From Piliocolobus tephrosceles (taxonomy: Eukaryota > Chordata > Mammalia > Primates > Cercopithecidae): a DNA stretch of 64,000 nt. Below are positions 1 through 9,880 of the stretch, in pieces. Under the pieces are notes generated by a model. The model saw only the letters and a list, made by a program, of their open reading frames with translations. It had not been told where the DNA came from and did no database searches. The position numbers and the translations under genes are program-made. The DNA lies in assembly GCF_002776525.5 (NCBI RefSeq), contig NC_045439.1, forward strand, positions 159,133,755 through 159,197,754, read 5' to 3'. How positions within the stretch are numbered: position 1 is the first letter of the stretch; every line of letters starts with the position of its first letter.

Positions 1-139
1 TGTGATAACTCACTATCACAAGAACAGCAATGGTGAATCCACCCCCATGATTCAGTTCCTCCCACCAGACCCCTCCTCCAACATTGGAGATCACAATTTG
101 CCATGAGACTGGGAGGGGACACAAATCTAAACCATATCA
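1..139 (-). mobile_element. MaLR (MST/THE1-type) 3' LTR, cut by window edge
   Basis: Read on the minus strand this begins TGATATGGTTTAGATTTGTG and runs through the GGGAGGAACTGAATCATGGG-like block typical of MST/THE1 LTRs. The rest of the LTR lies left of the window. It pairs with the same-orientation LTR at 2071-2453 and is the 3' LTR of that provirus. Confidence 0.85.
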
Positions 140-2070
140 TCCTGACCCTAGCCCCTTCAAAACATCATGTTTATCTCATATTGCAAAATACAATCATTCC
201 TTCTCAATAGTCGCCCAACTCTTAACTCATTTCAGCATTAACTCAAAAGTCCACAGTCCAAAGTCTCATGAGAGACAAGGCAAGTCCCTTCTACCCATGA
301 ACCTGAAAAATCAAAAGCAAATTCATTACTTTCAATATACAATGGGGGTACAGGCATTGGGTAAATACGCTCATTCAAAAAGTTAGAAATCAGAACAGAG
401 GGACAACAGGCCCCATGCAAGTTTGAAACCCAGCAGGGCAGTCATTAAATCTTAAAGCTCCAAAATGATCTTTTTTGAGTCTGTATCTCACATCCAGGCC
501 ACACTGATGCAAGGGATGGGTTTTCAAGGTCTTGGGCAGCTCTGCCCTGTGACTTGGCAGGGCTCAGCTTCCATGGCTGCTCTCAAGGGCTGGCATTGAA
601 TGCTTATGACTTTTCCAGGCACATGGTGCAAGCTGTTGGTCGATATACAACTCTGGTGTCTGGAGGATGGTGGCTCTCTTCTCACAGTTCCACTAGGCCC
701 CCAGTGGAGACTCTTTGTTGGGGCTCTAACTCCACACTTCTCTGCACTGTCCTAGTAGAGGTTCTCCATAAGGGCTCCATCACTGCAGCAGACTTCTTCC
801 TGGACATCAAGGCATTTCCATACGTTCTCTGAAATCTAGGCAGAGGCTCCCAAGCCTCAACTCTTGCCATTTGTGTACCTTCAGGCTTAACACCACGTGG
901 AAACTGCCAAGGATTATGGCTTGCACCTCCTGGAGCAGTGGCCTGATACGTATCTGGGGACCTTTTAGTCATAGCTGGAGCTGGAGCAGCTGGGACACAG
1001 GGAGCAGTGGCCCAAGGTTGTGCAGGGCACCAGGGCCTTGGGCTTGGTTCCTGAAACCATTATTTTCTCCTAGACTTTTGTGCCTATGATGGGAGGGACT
1101 GATGGGAAGGTTTCTGAAGTGGCTTTGAGGCATTTTCCTGATTGTCTTGGGTATTAAAATTTGGCTTCATTTATGCAAACTTCTGCAGCTGGCTTGAATT
1201 CCTGCCTAGAAAATGGATTCTTCTTTTTTGTTGTTTTCTTTTCGTTTTTTTTTTTTTTTTTGAGATAGAGTCTCACTCTGTCACCGAGGCTGGAGTGCAG
1301 TGGTGCAATTTCAGCTCACTGCAACCTCCACCTCCCAAGTAATTCTTCTGCCTCAGCCTCCTGAGTAGCTGGGACTACAGGCATGCGCCACCACGCCTGG
1401 CTAATTTTTGTATTTTTAGTAGAGATGGGATTTCACCATATTGGCCAGGCTGGTCTTGAACTCCTGACCTTGTGATCCACCCACCTCAGCTTCCCAAAGT
1501 GCTGGGATTACAGGCGTGAGCCACAGTACCTGGTTGGGTTTTTCTTTTTTACAAAATGTCCGGACTTCAAATTTTCTAAACTTTTATGCTCTGCCTGTTT
1601 TTTAAATATAAGTTTTAGTTTCATAGCATCACTTTGCTCCCACTATGACAATACACTGTTAGAAGCAGCCAGGCCACATCATGAACACTTTGCTGCTGAG
1701 CAGTTTCTTCCACAAGACACTCTAAATCATCAGTGTCAAATTAAAAGTTCCACAGATCCCTAGAACAGGGGCACAATGTCACCAGTCTCTGTGCTAATGT
1801 AACAAGAGCGACCCTTACTCTAGTTCCCAATAAGTTCCTCATCTCCATCTGAGACCACCTCAGCCTGGACTTCATAGCCCATGTCACTATCAGCATTGTG
1901 GTCACAACAATTTAACCAGTCTCTGGAAAGTTCCAAGCTTCTCTTCATATTCCTGTCTTTTTCTGACCCCTCCAGACTGTTCCAACCTCTGCTCATTACC
2001 CGGTTTCAAAGTCACTTCCATGTTTTTCAAGTATCTTTATAGCAGTGCCCCACTCCCAGTAACAATTTTC
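140..2070 (-). mobile_element. MaLR internal region (THE1/MST-int type), antisense
   Basis: This sequence lies between two antisense MaLR LTRs. It matches the recurrent MaLR internal sequence as I know it: the stretch with CTCCAAAATGATC near 460 and the long GC-richer part at 480-1100. After subtracting the Alu at 1245-1535 it is about 1.6 kb, the expected size for this non-autonomous family. The short reading frames here (for example 554-832 and 682-972) look like decayed internal sequence, not genes. Confidence 0.8.
1245..1535 (-). mobile_element. AluS-like, antisense, inside the MaLR internal region
   Basis: A T-run at 1245-1260 is followed by GAGATAGAGTCTCACTCTG and the full antisense Alu body, ending GTGAGCCACAGTACCTGG. 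It is essentially full length and interrupts the MaLR internal region. Confidence 0.95.
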
Positions 2071-2453
2071 TGTATTAGCCTGTTCTTATATTGCTATAAA
2101 GAACTACCTGAAACTGGGTAATTTACAAAGCAAAGAGGTTTAATTGACTCATAGTTTTGCAGGCTGTAGAGGAAACATGGCTGGGGAGGCCTCTGGCAAC
2201 TTACAATCATGGCAGAAGGAGAAGGGAAAGCAGGCACATCTTTTATGGCCTGAGAAGGAGGAACAGAAAGAAGAGTGAGGTCCTACACGCTTTTAAATAA
2301 CCGTATCTCATGAAAATTCACTTACTGTCATGAGAACAGCAATGAGAAATCTTCCCTCATTATCCAATCACCTCCCACCAGGCCCCTCCTCTAACATTGG
2401 GGATTACACTGTGGCATGAGATTTGGGCAGGGACACAAGTCCAAACAGTATCA
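2071..2453 (-). mobile_element. MaLR (MST/THE1-type) 5' LTR, antisense
   Basis: It starts TGTATTAGCCTGTTC and ends CCAAACAGTATCA on the plus strand, i.e. TGATACTG...TAATACA on the minus strand. It has the standard MaLR landmarks (GAAACTGGGTAATTTA, AGAGGTTTAATTG, CTGGGGAGGCCTC). It is the right-hand LTR of the provirus that starts off the left edge, and it is inserted in the old L1 of copy 1. Confidence 0.9.
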
Positions 2454-2807
2454 GTGGCTAATTTGAACTATTTATACATACACTGTGAGGGAGGAGTTTA
2501 ACTTGCCTGTTGATGTTGACTTGTCACAGAATCCATTGATGAAAAAAATACTTTTCCGTATTGAATTTATTTGGAGCCGTTGTAAAATTATTTGACCGTA
2601 AATGTAAAAGTTAACTTTTTGATATTCAATTTTATACTATTTATCTGTATGTCTACTTTTCTACTAGCACCACACATCCTAATTAGTATGGCTTTGTCTT
2701 TTAATTTTAAAATCAGGAAGTATGAGTCCATTATACAAATTCTGGTTTTTTTCAAAATTATTTTAACTCTTCTCTATTACATTACATATACAATTTAAAA
2801 TCTGTTT

Positions 2808-3144
2808 GGCCGGGCACAGTGGCTCAAACCTGTAATCCCAGCACTTTGGGAGGCCGAGACGGGCAGATCACGAGGTCAGGAGATCGAGACCATCCTGGCT
2901 AACACGGTGAAACCCCGTCTTTACTAAAAATACAAATAATAAGCCGGGCAAGGTGGCGGGCGCCTGTAGTCCCAGCTACTCGGGAGGCTGAGGCAGGAGA
3001 ATGGCATAAACCTGGGAGGTGGAGCTTGCAGTGAGCTGAGATCCGGCCACTGCACTCCAGCCTGGGCGACAGAGCGAGACTCCATCTCAAAAAAAAATAA
3101 AAATAAAAATAAAAATAAAAATAAAAATAAATAAATAAATAAAT
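2808..3144 (+). mobile_element. AluYR-type (Old World monkey AluY), with target-site duplication
   Basis: Full-length sense Alu starting GGCCGGGCACAG, with GGCTCAAACC, CATAAACCTGGG and the diagnostic GATCCGGCCAC. The A-tail has become (AAAAAT)n/(AAAT)n. An 11-bp perfect target-site duplication, AAAATCTGTTT, flanks it at 2797-2807 and 3145-3155. It interrupts the old L1. Confidence 0.95.
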
Positions 3145-3605
3145 AAAATCTGTTTGACAAGTTAGTGAAAAAAAGGTCACCTGGGATTTTTATGGAAATT
3201 GCATTAAATCTATAGAGCCATATAAAAGTATTGTCAACTTAATATCAAGCCTTTTAATCAATGATCATTCAGTATTTGTCCATTTTTATAAAATTGTATT
3301 AATTACATTTAATGTATTTTACAGTTTTCAATATACATGTCATAGGCTTATTTTGTTAAATTTATTCTTACATATTTTTCCTTTTTGATGCTATTTTAAA
3401 TAGCATGGGTTTCTGAGTTTTTTGTTTAGATTGTTAATTTATAGTATATAGAAGTATATATTTCTATATATTGACCTTGTGTATTGGAACTGTACTGAAC
3501 TTATATTTTAATTTGCATTCTATTTTATTAGAGTCATTTTGATGTTCAATACACAAATCATGTCATTTGCCAGCAGAGTTTTACTTTATTTTATACTAGA
3601 TGTCT

Positions 3606-3620
3606 TACATTCATTTTTCT
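3606..3620. repeat. Target-site duplication of the H3 retrocopy (3' side)
   Basis: TACATTCATTTTTCT directly abuts the T-run (A-tail) of the retrocopy. It is identical to 4680-4694. The sequence belongs to the old L1; the related L1 in copy 4 (about 36938-36953) and copy 5 (about 57497-57512) carries one similar, uninterrupted copy. Confidence 0.92.
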
Positions 3621-4679
3621 TTTTTTTTTTTATAGTTTAATGTATTTCAATAGCAAACTTACAGGAACAGCACAGAAGACAGACAACATTAAAAACATGT
3701 ACTTGCATGTAGGACAACTCAGAAAAGTATAGTGAATGGATGGAATCTACTGTATGATAAAAATGCTACAAACACCATTTAGTTGCCGTCAATAAGAAAT
3801 TTACTTGTTTTAAAAAAATCCAAATGCTGGCATTGTCCAGAAAAATTTAACAGGTTTATTTATGATTATTATAAAGTTGAACCGCTGAAACTTGTTCACT
3901 GAAACATTTTAACTTGCATTAATGCTTTACGCCTCTGCATTTATATTTTTAAAAATTCACACACAAATGAAAATGGAAAAACTGCCAATACCTGATGTCT
4001 GTCCCCTATTTTTCCACTCGCAATCATATACTTAGGTACCTTTTGACCCCATGGAAAAAAAATATCTAACGTTCAGAACTACCAATAACAGGAAGAAGAG
4101 AATTTTTTTTTTTTTTTTTTTTTTTGAGAATGAAATGTTTCCCATCATAGTGGATTCTTAAGCACGTTCTCCACGTATGCGGTGTGCTAGCTGGATGTCT
4201 TTTGGCATAATTGTTACACGTTTGGCATGGATAGCACACAGGTTGGTGTCTTCAAAAAGGCCAACCAGATAGGCCTCACTTGCCTCCTGCAAAGCACCCA
4301 TAGCTGCGCTCTGGAAGCGCAGATCTGTTTTAAAGTCCTGAGCAATTTCTCGCACCAGAGGCTGGAAGGGAAGTTTGCGAATCAGAAGTTCAGTGGACTT
4401 CTGATAACGTCTAATTTCACGGAGCGCCACAGTACCAGGCCTGTAGCGATGAGGTTTCTTCACCCCTCCAGTAGAGGGCGCACTCTTGCGAGCGGCTTTT
4501 GTAGCCAGTTGCTTCCTGGGTGCTTTACCACCGGTCGATTTGCGGGCAGTCTGCTTTGTACCAGCCATGGTACAGAGACCTCCTTACTTACCCCCCTTCT
4601 CCTTCGGCTGGAGCTCGGCGAGCGAAAGGCGGCGCTGGCGTTAGAGAGCGACGGCGGCGCGGCGGCGGCTGCGAACACC
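3621..4679 (-). pseudogene. H3-3A: Full-length processed H3-3A retrocopy (H3.3)
   Basis: This is a retroposed mRNA on the minus strand. It has a CpG-rich 5' UTR (4569-4679), a continuous intronless reading frame (4158-4568), a long 3' UTR (3632-4157, including the internal A-run seen as T at about 4109-4126) and a short A-tail (T at 3621-3631). UTRs and codon choice match H3-3A rather than H3-3B, as far as I recall those mRNAs. It sits inside the old L1 between two copies of a 15-bp target-site duplication. No promoter from the parent is carried beyond the 5' UTR, so expression would need an external promoter. I call it a retrocopy: the frame is open but there is no evidence that it is expressed. 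Confidence 0.93.
4158..4568 (-). CDS. Histone H3.3 reading frame, 136 codons, intact
   Basis: The ATG is at 4568-4566 and TAA at 4160-4158, giving the full H3 length of 136 codons. The product would be a nucleosome core histone: N-terminal tail with K4, K9, K14, K27 and K36 all present, then the histone fold. The H3.3 marks S31, A87 and G90 are kept. Four residues differ from H3.3: R2G (a methylated tail residue), R69P (a proline in the fold), I89M (inside the chaperone-recognition motif) and R128H. All four are single-base missense changes; by my recollection of human H3-3A there are no synonymous differences. That pattern suits a young, neutrally drifting copy better than a constrained gene, since H3.3 itself hardly tolerates change. 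R69P and R128H would be expected to harm nucleosome incorporation. Confidence 0.85.
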   Translation of the reverse strand: MAGTKQTARKSTGGKAPRKQLATKAARKSAPSTGGVKKPHRYRPGTVALREIRRYQKSTELLIRKLPFQPLVREIAQDFKTDLRFQSAAMGALQEASEAYLVGLFEDTNLCAIHAKRVTIMPKDIQLAHRIRGERA

Positions 4680-4694
4680 TACATTCATTTTTCT
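4680..4694. repeat. Target-site duplication of the H3 retrocopy (5' side)
   Basis: TACATTCATTTTTCT immediately follows the cap-proximal end of the 5' UTR, a perfect match to 3606-3620. After it, L1 homology resumes with AGACTAATTGTCCTTGC. Confidence 0.92.
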
Positions 4695-5318
4695 AGACTA
4701 ATTGTCCTTGCTATATCCTCTAGCATAATGTAGGGGGAAAATGTGGCCAGAATGAAATTCCTTGTTTTATTTCTAATCTTGGAGAAAGTATTGAACCTTT
4801 CAGAAAACTTTTATATCATGTGAGGGTTTTTTTTTTTTTTGGATGCTTTAAAGTGAAGACAGTTTCCTTATAGTCCTAATTTGCTGCATATCTTTATCAT
4901 GAATGTGTTTTTGATTTGTCAAGTGCTTATTCTGTATCTTTGAGATGATCATGTAGGTTCTGTGCTTTATTCCATGAATACAGTGCGTGAAGTGTATGTT
5001 GAACAAAATTTGCATTCCTGAGGAAATACCCTTAACCATAGTGTGTAATACTTTTTTCATGTTGCTGATTTGTTTTGCTATTATTTCCTTGAGGATTTTT
5101 ACCTCTATATTCATAAGGCATAATGGTCTTAATTTTTTTTTTTCTTGAAATATTTTGGTCTGATTGTGGTACGAGGATAAAGTAACTCATAGTGTGCATT
5201 GGGAAGTGATCTCTTAACCACTGTCATTGCTGTTGTTTAATGTTTTTAGAGAATTCATAATGCATTTGTATTAATTCTTTAAAGGTGTGAAATAATTTCC
5301 TAGTGAAGTCATCTTAAC

Positions 5319-5515
5319 ATGGAACCGGAATTAAATCCTAACAACAATCATGTGAGCCTGGGGACGATCCTTCCCCAGCTCAGCCTTCAGGGGAGACTGC
5401 AGCCTTGGCCATCTTCTACATCTAGATTTCTGACCAGGAGAAACTGTAATGTATATGTGCTTTTCAGCCACTATGCTATGTGGGAATTTGTTATACAATA
5501 ATAACTAAGTAATAC
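5319..5515 (+). mobile_element. LTR-like (MaLR/MLT1-type) tail segment, copy 1
   Basis: It contains CCCCAGCTCAGCCTTCAGG, a GAGAAACTGTAA block and AGCCACTATGCTATG followed by TTTGTTATACAATAATAACT, a pattern found at the 3' end of MLT1-type LTRs. The same segment follows the L1 breakpoint in every copy of the duplicon. Family assignment is uncertain; the repeated placement is clear. Confidence 0.5.
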
Positions 5516-8246
5516 ACTTGGCATTAAATGTAATGTGATATCCTAGATTAGGTACTGGAACATAAAAGTGACATTATTGGAAACCTGAAGAAAACTATGA
5601 AGAAAGTCTGTAGTTCCATTGATAATTTTATGTCACTGTCAATTTCTCAGTTTTCATGAATAGGCTATGGTTATATAATGTGTAAACATTCCTTTTAGCT
5701 GAAAGGTATATGAAACTCTCTACACTATATATACCTCCTTCTGTAAGTCAAATATGATTTCAAAATAATTTTAAAATAATATTTTGGTGCAAAGCAAAAA
5801 ACAAGAAAAAGACACAAGCACATTAGCTTGGTTTCAGGAGATGGGGTGGGCAAGTAGGGAAAGAACAGCAGCGCAGCTTTCCTTCTTTAGCCACCATTCC
5901 GAACCCAAGTGCACCTGCTTCAGTTACACACAGTTAGCTCCAGGGACTCTCATCCATTTTTGTCTTTGAAATCATGCTACTCATTATTCAGCAACATTCT
6001 AAGTGTCAGTAACCACTTCTTCAGAGAGAGGTGCCTGTTCCTCATATATCCCAGGACGCCCCATTTTCAGACACTGTCTGGCAGTTTATCTACCTAATTC
6101 CACCAAAGCCTTTCTGGAAAACATGACTGCTGCACATTAGAAGCCGATATTGCAAAATGTTAGTGACAGGGAACACAAATTGTATTTTTACAATAAGGAG
6201 AGTGTTTTATTTCCCTTGGTACAGGGATTTGTTCTTCAAGTGATAATTGGATCACTGTGATAATTTCTACTTTTCTCGTCAAGAATTATTTGGGACCATA
6301 TATTCTGTTGCTGTTCACATCTTGGAATTATATTGTCCATTTCCAAGGTCAAAGGCCACAGAATAAATGTCATCATGGCAGCAGGTGAGTAGGACACACA
6401 AAGAATGCTTCTAAATATGGCGGTTTATGACAATGCTTGCTTACTAAGACCTGGATATGAATCTGTAGACAACTGGTTTTTGGCAGGTGAAGTCATGTGA
6501 GTGATTCAGTATATGCTGTGTGTGACTGGAGAAAGCTCAGTAGATAAAAGAAAAAGCAGTACGTAACAGATCTCCTCCTACCATGCAGTGATCTAAGAGG
6601 TGGACCCAGGCTAAATGGTGACTCTGCACATGTTATAGCTAAACAAAGAATCTCACAGCAGGAAGAACTGTCCAGCTATCCCCCACATAGGTCCCTGTTC
6701 ATATTTTACAGCACTCTGCGGTGTTAACACCAGGGTTGTGCCAAAGAACCATGTCTCAAAAGCCTACCAAGCCGGGAGTCTGCGTGCTGCATTCACAGAC
6801 ATAGACAAAGCCTTTATGATGGCCCATAAACATGGGGTATATTCTCTATAGCACATTGATAGTTTATATGAGAAAATGAGATCTTGCAGCCTGGAGACCT
6901 AGAGTGAGAGATATGACTGACCTCAACCACATTTTTCACTTCTGATATCAGCATAGCAGTGATGTACGTGCTGTTATTTGAGCATCTGTACTTTAAGAAA
7001 CCTTCCAAGTCTTATAAGTTCCATGTAGTTTACTCTTTAAGACCCGACTCCACTCTTAAATTTGACATCTTAAAGGAAGCTTATTCCATTTTTTAAAATT
7101 TTAACTGAAGATACTGTAGTACAATACTTAAATGATGGGTCTTCTATTTATCTTTATTTTAATGCATACTTTTTGATATATTATGATGCATACTGTGAAT
7201 ATTCTGCCCACCAATAAATGGACCCAAAAATGGCTGGAGTGACAGACATGAGCCACAGTTAGACCTGGACAGGAGTTATGAGGACTACCGCATGGTGGTC
7301 ACAATAATTGAGCTCTGAGTTCTCAAGTTTAAAGGAAAACAGGCAACATACACAAAACTGTACTGCCACATTGTCACGGACACAAAGGACAGAGTGCTGA
7401 GCACTGAGTGCCCAAACAAATGCTTTAATAGCATGGAAGGCATGATTTCCTACAATATACTAAGCCACTAAATTCACAAAGGCCACCACAATTCTAAAAA
7501 AAGATGTCATTGCAAAGAAACCCAAGTGTTAGATAGCAATATAAGACAAATGTTCCAACATACTGTCTCCACACTCCAGCCTGATTAGGACTTGTAGTTC
7601 AATGGATGAAGGGCTCATATATTTAACATCATTACTTCATGTTCATGCAATTCAACCTTCCAGGAGTCTAAAACTATAGGTGAAATTTCAGTCAAAGTCC
7701 TAAATTATGAATTGTATGAGTTTCTTCTTCACTTAGTATTTTCCCCAGGAAACAGGAAAATTAATTTCATTATCCAAGTGTCCAAGAGTAGAGTTTGCCA
7801 GAGTAGCAAGGGGGCAGAACGAAGCATTTTATGAGGATCACAATGCATCTGCTTCTACAGTGACTATGTGTTATCACCATTTATGTGATTCAAAGGGTGA
7901 ATGAGAATGAAGAAGAACAGAGATCAACAATGTTATAGATTAAAGAATTTGTAATACAGCTTGCAGGGATCATTGCTTATATTTCTAATTTTAGGACAAA
8001 ATTTTTAAATATAGATTTTCCTTAGTCTTTAGAAAACTGACACTTCAGGAAAAATTTCAAGTGTCTCTCTACAATTTATATCTTCCTCATCAATAGATTT
8101 ATTGAACCATAGTTTATAAAACAATTACAGCACTTCACTAATAAGTCTAATATCTCTGATAACTAGGTAGAATGTAGAGTTGGTAAATTAATGTGAAAAT
8201 ATATACAAGAATGTTTACTTAATAACAGACTAAAATATAGCAGATT
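5516..8246. other. Duplicon body, copy 1: no gene recognised
   Basis: AT-rich single-copy-type sequence whose relatives lie in copies 3 and 4 (for example 5900-6170 with 28370-28630 and 38110-38380; 7370-7620 with 30240-30440 and 38700-38920). Reading frames are short and not conserved between copies. A region around 7530-7960 is alignable to 30390-30800. Confidence 0.6.
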
Positions 8247-8257
8247 AGCCACCATGG

Positions 8258-8380
8258 TTTTTTTTTTTTTTTTTTTTTTTTTGAGATGGAGTTTGCTGTT
8301 TAGCTCTGGCTGGAGTGAAGTGGTGCGATCTCGGCTCACTGCAGCCTCCGTCCCCAGGGTTCAAGTGATTCTCCTGCCTC
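8258..8380 (-). mobile_element. 5'-truncated antisense Alu with target-site duplication
   Basis: A long T-run is followed by about 100 bp of antisense right-arm Alu and then a stop at CTGCCTC. The 10-bp duplication AGCCACCATG flanks it at 8247-8256 and 8381-8390. Copy 4 has the uninterrupted site at about 39666 (AGCCACCATAATCTAACAC), showing insertion after duplication. Confidence 0.9.
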
Positions 8381-8390
8381 AGCCACCATG

Positions 8391-9339
8391 ATTTAACACT
8401 GATAAGTGAGCAGTCACAGAGAAAACGTGTGCAAACAATTATTTGGTACACATTTTAACATCTTTTAAAGTGAGATGCATCTTCTATTTGAAAGGGTTAT
8501 AACATTATTGCCAGAAAGCAGTCATGATGTGGTTGTCCCTGGGGCACATGGTCTAAACCTCCCCAAAGGCATCTTTGGGTAATTACATCAAGCATCAAAA
8601 CTTACAGAAGGGGTGTCAGGAGACTGGAAAGATAAACTTACATAGAGTAGCATAGGAGTCCCATGAGAAATGCAGCACTATAGGAGTCCCATGAGAAATG
8701 CAGCACTATCGACGCTTGTGATTAGCACAGATGATGATATTGTGGGGAAGATCATGGACAGGATGAGTTGAAAGTGATTCAGAGAGTTTGTTCTCAATGA
8801 AATAAGTGTTAGGAATACCTTTGTAAATGTATTTTGCATATATGTTCTGTCTCATGTGATCACAGGAATGATATAAGACAAATATAAATGTATTAGTCGA
8901 GAAAAGTTTTTAAAATAATTACAAAACTCTCATTAGAAATATTTGCTCCATTATTTATTAAGTTTTATTATTTCATTCTGATACATAAATCTAAAAGATA
9001 AATCTCACAATTATAAAAATCAGTCTTAATGATATGTATAGACCTGATATTACACTCCATGCTTTATGTATTATTTTATACAAACCCACCTGACATCTCA
9101 AGAGGTGCCACTGCCACGGGCCAGTTCTGCATCTGAGACTAAGAACTACATGAAAGAATTAAAAGAGCTTTGAGTTTGACTCAGTCTGTCTCCAAAGTCG
9201 CTGCTCATGTCAACTATGTAGAATCTGTAGAATATTTTCTTATATGATAAGTGCTTTCTAGGTCTAGTTTCAGGTATCTTACCCTACCACATAGTCCCAA
9301 AGATATTTTCTTATATGTTCTACATATCGTACTAATATT
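8391..9339. other. Duplicon body, copy 1, continued
   Basis: No gene seen. Alignable to copy 4 at about 39675-40680 (for example GATTAGCACAGATGATGAT with GATTAGCACAGGTCATAAT, and ACATCTCAAGAGGT with ACATCTCAAGAAGT). Confidence 0.6.
8653..8708 (+). repeat. Perfect 28-bp tandem duplication
   Basis: The 28-bp unit starting TAGGAGTCCCATGAGAAATG occurs at 8653-8680 and again at 8681-8708 without a mismatch. Copy 4 has a single diverged unit (about 39948-39974). Confidence 0.95.
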
Positions 9340-9440
9340 GGTTTCTGGAGATGGGGTGGGCAAGTAGGGAAAGAACAGCAGCGCAGCTTTATTTAGCCAC
9401 CATTCCGAACCCAGGTGCACCTGCTTCAGTTAAACACACT
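9340..9440 (+). repeat. Local copy of the 5830-5934 segment
   Basis: About 100 bp beginning GGTTTCTGGAGATGGGGTGG is nearly identical to 5830-5934, differing at a few bases and by a short indel. It interrupts sequence that is continuous in copy 4 (about 40670-40720). The rest of copy 1 around it follows the normal duplicon order. Confidence 0.88.
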
Positions 9441-9880
9441 GATCCACCTGATTTTGTGTGTAAAATGAAGTTAAAGGTTCCTTCTACATAGTTATTTGTA
9501 AACGTCTGCAAGACATTTCCTTATACTGATGGCTCATAATATAGGTGTGTATTCTTCTCTTACTCTTTGATGAGTAAATACCAAAATTGCTTCTTCAGTT
9601 TAAAAAAAGAAAAAAGCTACTCCGAAAATTTGTGCATACAACTCCACACAGCAAATGTTTTCCGATTATGGTCTGTAGAAAAGAAGCGGGAACTTAAATT
9701 TATTTTCTTTTATCAGATAATAATCTTTTAAAAATGATTTATACTTTTATAGATTACCAGAGAATTTTCAGAGTTGCTTTTTGTCCAGTACATGTGTGGG
9801 GCTCAGAGACACCACAGATAAAGTTGCCATGCTCTGTGATGCTTCTGTCCAATAGGGTTTCAGAAAACTTGACAAAAATT
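9441..9880. other. AT-rich lead-in to the CpG block
   Basis: No gene or repeat family recognised. Contains TTAAAAAAAGAAAAAAGC and several short A/T runs. The shift to GC-rich sequence is abrupt at about 9880. Confidence 0.4.

Larger units (their letters stand above)
2454..5318 (-). mobile_element. Old L1 (ORF2 part), antisense, copy 1
   Basis: Antisense L1 ORF2 can be read in three pieces (2454-2807, 3156-3605, 4695-5318), split by an AluYR and by the H3 retrocopy. Landmarks are TTGCATTAAATCTATAGA, the CATTTTTCTAGACTAATTGTC region and the end at AGTGAAGTCATCT, where L1 homology stops. The same stop point occurs in copies 2 to 5. Confidence 0.85.

Noticed and set aside
2899..3180. Frames of about 80-95 codons in Alu sequence (also 34170-34373, 44223-44519, 55694-55987 and others)
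   Set aside because: They are the familiar antisense or sense Alu translations, not genes.
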